NCBI GenBank assembly: GCA_017405845.1 | Contig: JAFQZQ010000001.1 | Span: forward strand, 1 to 43,933 | Length of the DNA: 43,933 bases | Direction of reading: 5' to 3' | Source of the DNA: Mogibacterium sp. | GTDB taxonomy: Bacteria > Bacillota > Clostridia > Peptostreptococcales > Anaerovoracaceae | Shown here: positions 41,127 to 43,933 of the stretch, in pieces | Layout: each line of letters starts with the position of its first letter | Position numbering within the stretch: the stretch's first letter is position 1 | Program-made: the position numbers and the translations under genes | The notes under the pieces: model-generated | What the model was told of the DNA's origin: nothing | What the model saw: the letters and a program-made list of their open reading frames with translations, nothing else | Database searches by the model: none

Positions 41127-42854
41127 TTAATGCATTTCCGCTGCTGCCGGCAGGCCATATGCGCTTTCAGCTGAAAGCGCTCCGTCTATTACTGCATACT
41201 GTACGACATCGGTCGCAAGCGCAGCGAATGCGTCAAAGTTAACCTTTTGTTTGCCTGTTGCAAGAACGAATATCGTATCACCGTCAAGTGTGCTGTGGAC
41301 CGGCTTTATTGCCCTTGCGTAAGCATCATGAAGTATAGAAGCGAGTTTGTTTGCCTGTGACTTTGTAAGCTCAGCATTGGTGATCAGACATGTTATCGTT
41401 GTGTTGAATGTAATGTCATAGCCCATTTCTTCTCGCGTGAGAGCGACAGGCTCCTCTACCGGCTCTTCGTAGAGTTCTTCGACTGGTTCTTCAACCGGCT
41501 CCTCGAAGTGCTCTTCGACTGATTCTTCAGCCGGTTCTTCGAATTGCTCTTCGACCGGCTCCTCGAAGTGCTCTTCGACCGGTTCCTCAGCTGGTTCTTC
41601 GACCGGTTCTTCAGCCGGTTCTTCGAAGCGCTCTTCGACTGGTTCCTCAGCCGGTTCTTCGAAGTGCTCATCGACTGGTTTTTCAGTCGGTTCTTCGAAT
41701 TGCTCTTCGACCGGCTCCTCGAAGTGCTCTTCGACCGGTTCCTCAGCCGGTTCTTCTGCAATAACAGGCTCCGCTACCGTTTCAGGTATAGATGCTTCTG
41801 CAAATCTGATCAAACTATCTTCCGTAACTTCTACAACAGGAGTATCCGGTACGAATTCTTCTACCGGTTCTTCTGTCGGAACCTCAGGTTCTTCAAAGTA
41901 TTCTTCTACCGGTTCTTCAGCTGGTGCCTCAGGTTCTTCGAAGTTTTCCTCTACAGGTTCTTCTGCAGGAATTTCTTCCGACTGAGCCTCAGGAACATTC
42001 TCTTCTGCAGGAGTTACGATTGCTTCATCTTCAGAAACTTCAGTGACCGGTTCTTCTTCAGTAGCAGCTTCTACGGAAGCCTTTGCAGCTGTTTCTTCTT
42101 CGTATTGTCTGGCAGCTGCAGCAAGCGCTTCTTCTATCTCAGATCTGTTAATAAATGAAGTGCTGTCATCAATAAGTCTGATTCTGTCGTGAACCATACT
42201 CTTTAATGTTTTTATGGTTCCATAAATGGCCTTGCCGTCCTCCGACCTCAGACCCGCTATGATTTTACCAGCGCCGTTATATATGTCACCCACAGCATTG
42301 ACTGCCGCTATAGCGCCGACTTCAATGAAACCGTCTCCGCAGGCAAAAGTTCCGAGGCCGCTCTTCATTGCTCTGTCATAGCCTTTGATTTTACCAACAG
42401 TAGCACCGGTGCCTGCACCATGATTTCCATTTGTGAAAGGTGCAGAATAAGCGTTTCGCACAGCCTGGATCCCCATGTTAACGTCAGGGAAAGCCTTGTG
42501 ATCGCCTATAGGCAGGTCGTATAAAGACGCACCGCAAACGATAGGAACAACAATATCATCACCCACATCGAATCCGATTCTGTTTTCTGCCAGCTCTCTC
42601 ATGACGCCCGAAGCAGCTTCGAGACCGAATGCCGAACCTCCGCTTAAAACGACGGCATTTACAGCATTAACGGTGTTCTCGCTTCTGAGCAGATCCGTTT
42701 CTCTTGTTGCCGGACCTCCGCCTCTTACATCAACGCCTCCTACAGCCCCTTCTTCACATATGATAACTGTGCAGCCGGTACCCTTTTCGCTGTTCTCCGC
42801 ATTACCGAGTTTAAACCCCTTTATATCGGTAATGCTGATTTTTTTCATAGCCAT
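41127..42854 (-). CDS. P1 (S58/DmpA) family self-processing peptidase with acidic repeat insert
   Basis: A 575-residue protein made of a normal P1/S58 (DmpA, NylC-like) enzyme interrupted by a huge insert. Residues 1-235 form the first part of the fold (VVLSGGSAFGLEAASGV, NHGAGTGATVGKIKG, GDIYNGAGKIIAGLRSEDGK). Residues 480-575 form the second part, starting at FNTTITCLITNAELTK and including INPVH-like IKPVHSTLDGDTIFVLATG. In this family the chain cleaves itself before a Ser/Thr nucleophile, here probably N484/T485. Between them, about 236-479, lies a Glu/Pro/Val-rich tract with EEPVEEHF-type repeats that ordinary family members lack. After cleavage it would be the C-terminal tail of the alpha chain. 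Family enzymes are aminopeptidases or amidases; this substrate is unknown. The start is the ATG at 42854 with AAAGGA six bases before it; an in-frame GTG at 42878 is less likely. Confidence 0.85.
   Translation of the reverse strand: MAMKKISITDIKGFKLGNAENSEKGTGCTVIICEEGAVGGVDVRGGGPATRETDLLRSENTVNAVNAVVLSGGSAFGLEAASGVMRELAENRIGFDVGDDIVVPIVCGASLYDLPIGDHKAFPDVNMGIQAVRNAYSAPFTNGNHGAGTGATVGKIKGYDRAMKSGLGTFACGDGFIEVGAIAAVNAVGDIYNGAGKIIAGLRSEDGKAIYGTIKTLKSMVHDRIRLIDDSTSFINRSEIEEALAAAARQYEEETAAKASVEAATEEEPVTEVSEDEAIVTPAEENVPEAQSEEIPAEEPVEENFEEPEAPAEEPVEEYFEEPEVPTEEPVEEFVPDTPVVEVTEDSLIRFAEASIPETVAEPVIAEEPAEEPVEEHFEEPVEEQFEEPTEKPVDEHFEEPAEEPVEERFEEPAEEPVEEPAEEPVEEHFEEPVEEQFEEPAEESVEEHFEEPVEEPVEELYEEPVEEPVALTREEMGYDITFNTTITCLITNAELTKSQANKLASILHDAYARAIKPVHSTLDGDTIFVLATGKQKVNFDAFAALATDVVQYAVIDGALSAESAYGLPAAAEMH
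41439..41750 (-). repeat. Two tandem 156-bp coding repeats (52 residues each)
   Basis: Residues 369-420 and 421-472 of the P1 peptidase are tandem copies (41595-41750 and 41439-41594) with about 10 differences. Aromatic residues occur at a spacing of 8, 12, 12 and 20 residues, and the pattern then repeats. The basic motif inside is EEPVEEHF or EEPAEEPV. A looser version occurs at residues 296-333 (about 41856-41969). Confidence 0.8.
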
Positions 42855-42905
42855 ATATAATCCTTTGGTTCTTTCCACAGGCTTATTAGGTTAATAATAC
42901 CATAT

Positions 42906-43933
42906 TCAGAAGCTTTTTTTAATCATTTCAGCATCCGGTTCCTCTTTGCAAAGAGAGCCAACAACAAAGTATGCTATACCACTGACGATAAGGCCGGCAA
43001 TTATCTCATGTATTCCAAGTGGAAGTATCTTCACTCTGTTGAAGAAAATGAATACTGCAAGGCCGCAGATAACGGATGCAAGGCATGCCTTGCTGTTACC
43101 TTTCTTCCAGTAAAGGCCTCCGATAACAGGCCAAAAGAACGTAGCCTCCAGGCCGCCAAATGCGAACAGATTGATCCACACGATAACATCAGGCGGATTC
43201 AGTGCGAGCAGGCATGCAATAATGCCGATACCTGCAGTAAGAGCGAAGCTGTACTGAGGTACTTTCCTGTATGCTTCATCATATTCGGATTTTGCAGCTT
43301 CTATTGCATCGAAAGGCACCTTCTTGATGTAGTGCACATAGATGTCCTTGATTATCGTAGCCGAGGCAAGTATCAGCAGCGAGTCTATAGTTGACATTAC
43401 TGCAGCCAAAGGAGCTGCCAGGAAGAAGCCTGCAGCCCATGCCGGCATGTATTCCATAACTACATAAGGAATCACCTGGTCAGTGCTTTCAAGTCCTCCT
43501 TCAGGGAGAAGCGGGAATGCAAGTGTACCTGCAAGATGCATTCCGATCATCAGGATTCCAATCACTACTGTTCCGTAAATCATTGCTTTATGCATTGACT
43601 CGGTATCCTTAAATCCCATGCATCTGACAGCAGTCTGCGGAAGTCCAAGTACTGCTATTCCTACCAGTACCCAGAACGAAATCAGTGCGCCGGGTCTGAG
43701 AGCTGCGATCTCAGCACCGTACTCTCCTTTGCCCATGAGATCCCAGCCCGGATTATTTGCATCAAGATTGCCTATTATGTTTTCCATGCCGCCTGCTTGC
43801 TTAATAACAAAGAACAGAAGCAGGAAAGTTCCGCATGTCATTACAATACCCTGAATAGTATCAGTGGTTACAACGGCTTTAAAGCCGCCAACAGATGTAT
43901 AGATGATTACAACCGCTCCGAACAGAAGCAGTC
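42906..43933 (-). CDS. panF: Sodium/pantothenate symporter, partial (5' end outside window)
   Basis: The C-terminal 341 residues of a sodium:solute symporter (SSS family) cut by the right edge. Coding continues upstream of the first internal ATG at 43841 with YTSVGGFKAVVTTDTIQGIVM, which fits PanF, so 43841 is not the start. Later marks include GLPQTAVRCMGFKDTESMH and AAPLAAVMSTIDSLLILAS, also PanF-like. About nine membrane segments are visible. It imports pantothenate, the CoA precursor, with sodium, and coaE lies further down the strand. Other SSS substrates cannot be fully excluded. Confidence 0.82.
   Translation of the reverse strand, partial: LLLFGAVVIIYTSVGGFKAVVTTDTIQGIVMTCGTFLLLFFVIKQAGGMENIIGNLDANNPGWDLMGKGEYGAEIAALRPGALISFWVLVGIAVLGLPQTAVRCMGFKDTESMHKAMIYGTVVIGILMIGMHLAGTLAFPLLPEGGLESTDQVIPYVVMEYMPAWAAGFFLAAPLAAVMSTIDSLLILASATIIKDIYVHYIKKVPFDAIEAAKSEYDEAYRKVPQYSFALTAGIGIIACLLALNPPDVIVWINLFAFGGLEATFFWPVIGGLYWKKGNSKACLASVICGLAVFIFFNRVKILPLGIHEIIAGLIVSGIAYFVVGSLCKEEPDAEMIKKSF

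Noticed and set aside
41456..41761. Arg/Ser/Asn/Lys-rich open frame on the minus strand, and a Phe/Arg-rich plus-strand frame (41544-42158), inside the repeat region
   Set aside because: Both are produced by the repetitive codons of the P1 peptidase gene read in other frames. The peptidase frame carries the conserved domains on both sides of the repeats.
41439..41972. CRISPR-like spaced repeats
   Set aside because: The periodic DNA is in frame within a coding gene, units differ by single codons and there are no unique spacers.

Overview
The window is a dense block of bacterial housekeeping genes, all on the minus strand. The gene set points to an anaerobic member of the Clostridia (Bacillota): RNase J, a YlbF-family protein, an Asp23/Gls24 protein, HemZ-type radical SAM enzyme, a fused SecDF, Bacillus-type LexA boxes, and the orders mutS-mutL-miaA and relA-MBL-hemZ-hisS-aspS. 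I cannot fix the family; a lineage near the Eubacteriales/Anaerovoracaceae is a guess. No phage, insertion sequence, CRISPR array or rRNA is visible.

Layout in transcription order (right to left). At the right edge lies the 3' part of a PanF-type sodium/pantothenate symporter, then a P1 (S58/DmpA) self-cleaving peptidase carrying a very unusual ~240-residue glutamate-rich repeat insert just before its predicted cleavage site, then polA and coaE. A near-consensus promoter next drives tRNA-Leu(GAG), tRNA-Leu(CAA) and yajC, closed by a terminator. A second strong promoter drives secDF, followed by rel, an MBL hydrolase, hemZ, hisS, aspS, nadD, yqeK, rsfS, leuS, rnj, a ylbF-like gene, efp, mltG, trmR, trhP, a CBS-domain membrane protein, an Asp23 protein, nusB, a TsaD paralogue, xseA, xseB, ispA and tlyA. 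Most of these overlap or are separated by only a few bases. An aminotransferase ends at a strong hairpin terminator, and directly behind it begins the mismatch-repair unit mutS-mutL-miaA, which continues through a tyrosine recombinase, a PLP lyase, a TVP38 membrane protein and ybaK to another strong terminator.

The last gene is a YneA-like LysM cell-division inhibitor. It has a perfect-consensus promoter (TTGACA, 17 bases, TATAAT) covered by three LexA boxes, so it should be tightly SOS-controlled. Left of it lie about 800 bases without a gene, holding several inverted repeats, a 13-bp tandem repeat and, at the very edge, a strong ribosome binding site for a gene outside the window.

Functionally the block joins translation (three aminoacyl-tRNA synthetases, EF-P, tRNA modification, RsfS), RNA decay, protein export, DNA repair and replication, CoA/NAD cofactor supply and stringent response. 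Most of it is ordinary core genome. The features that most deserve a second look are the P1 peptidase insert, the triple-LexA promoter, the TsaD paralogue, the recombinase inside the repair operon, the shortened MltG, and the promoter/terminator arrangement around tRNA-Leu, yajC and secDF.
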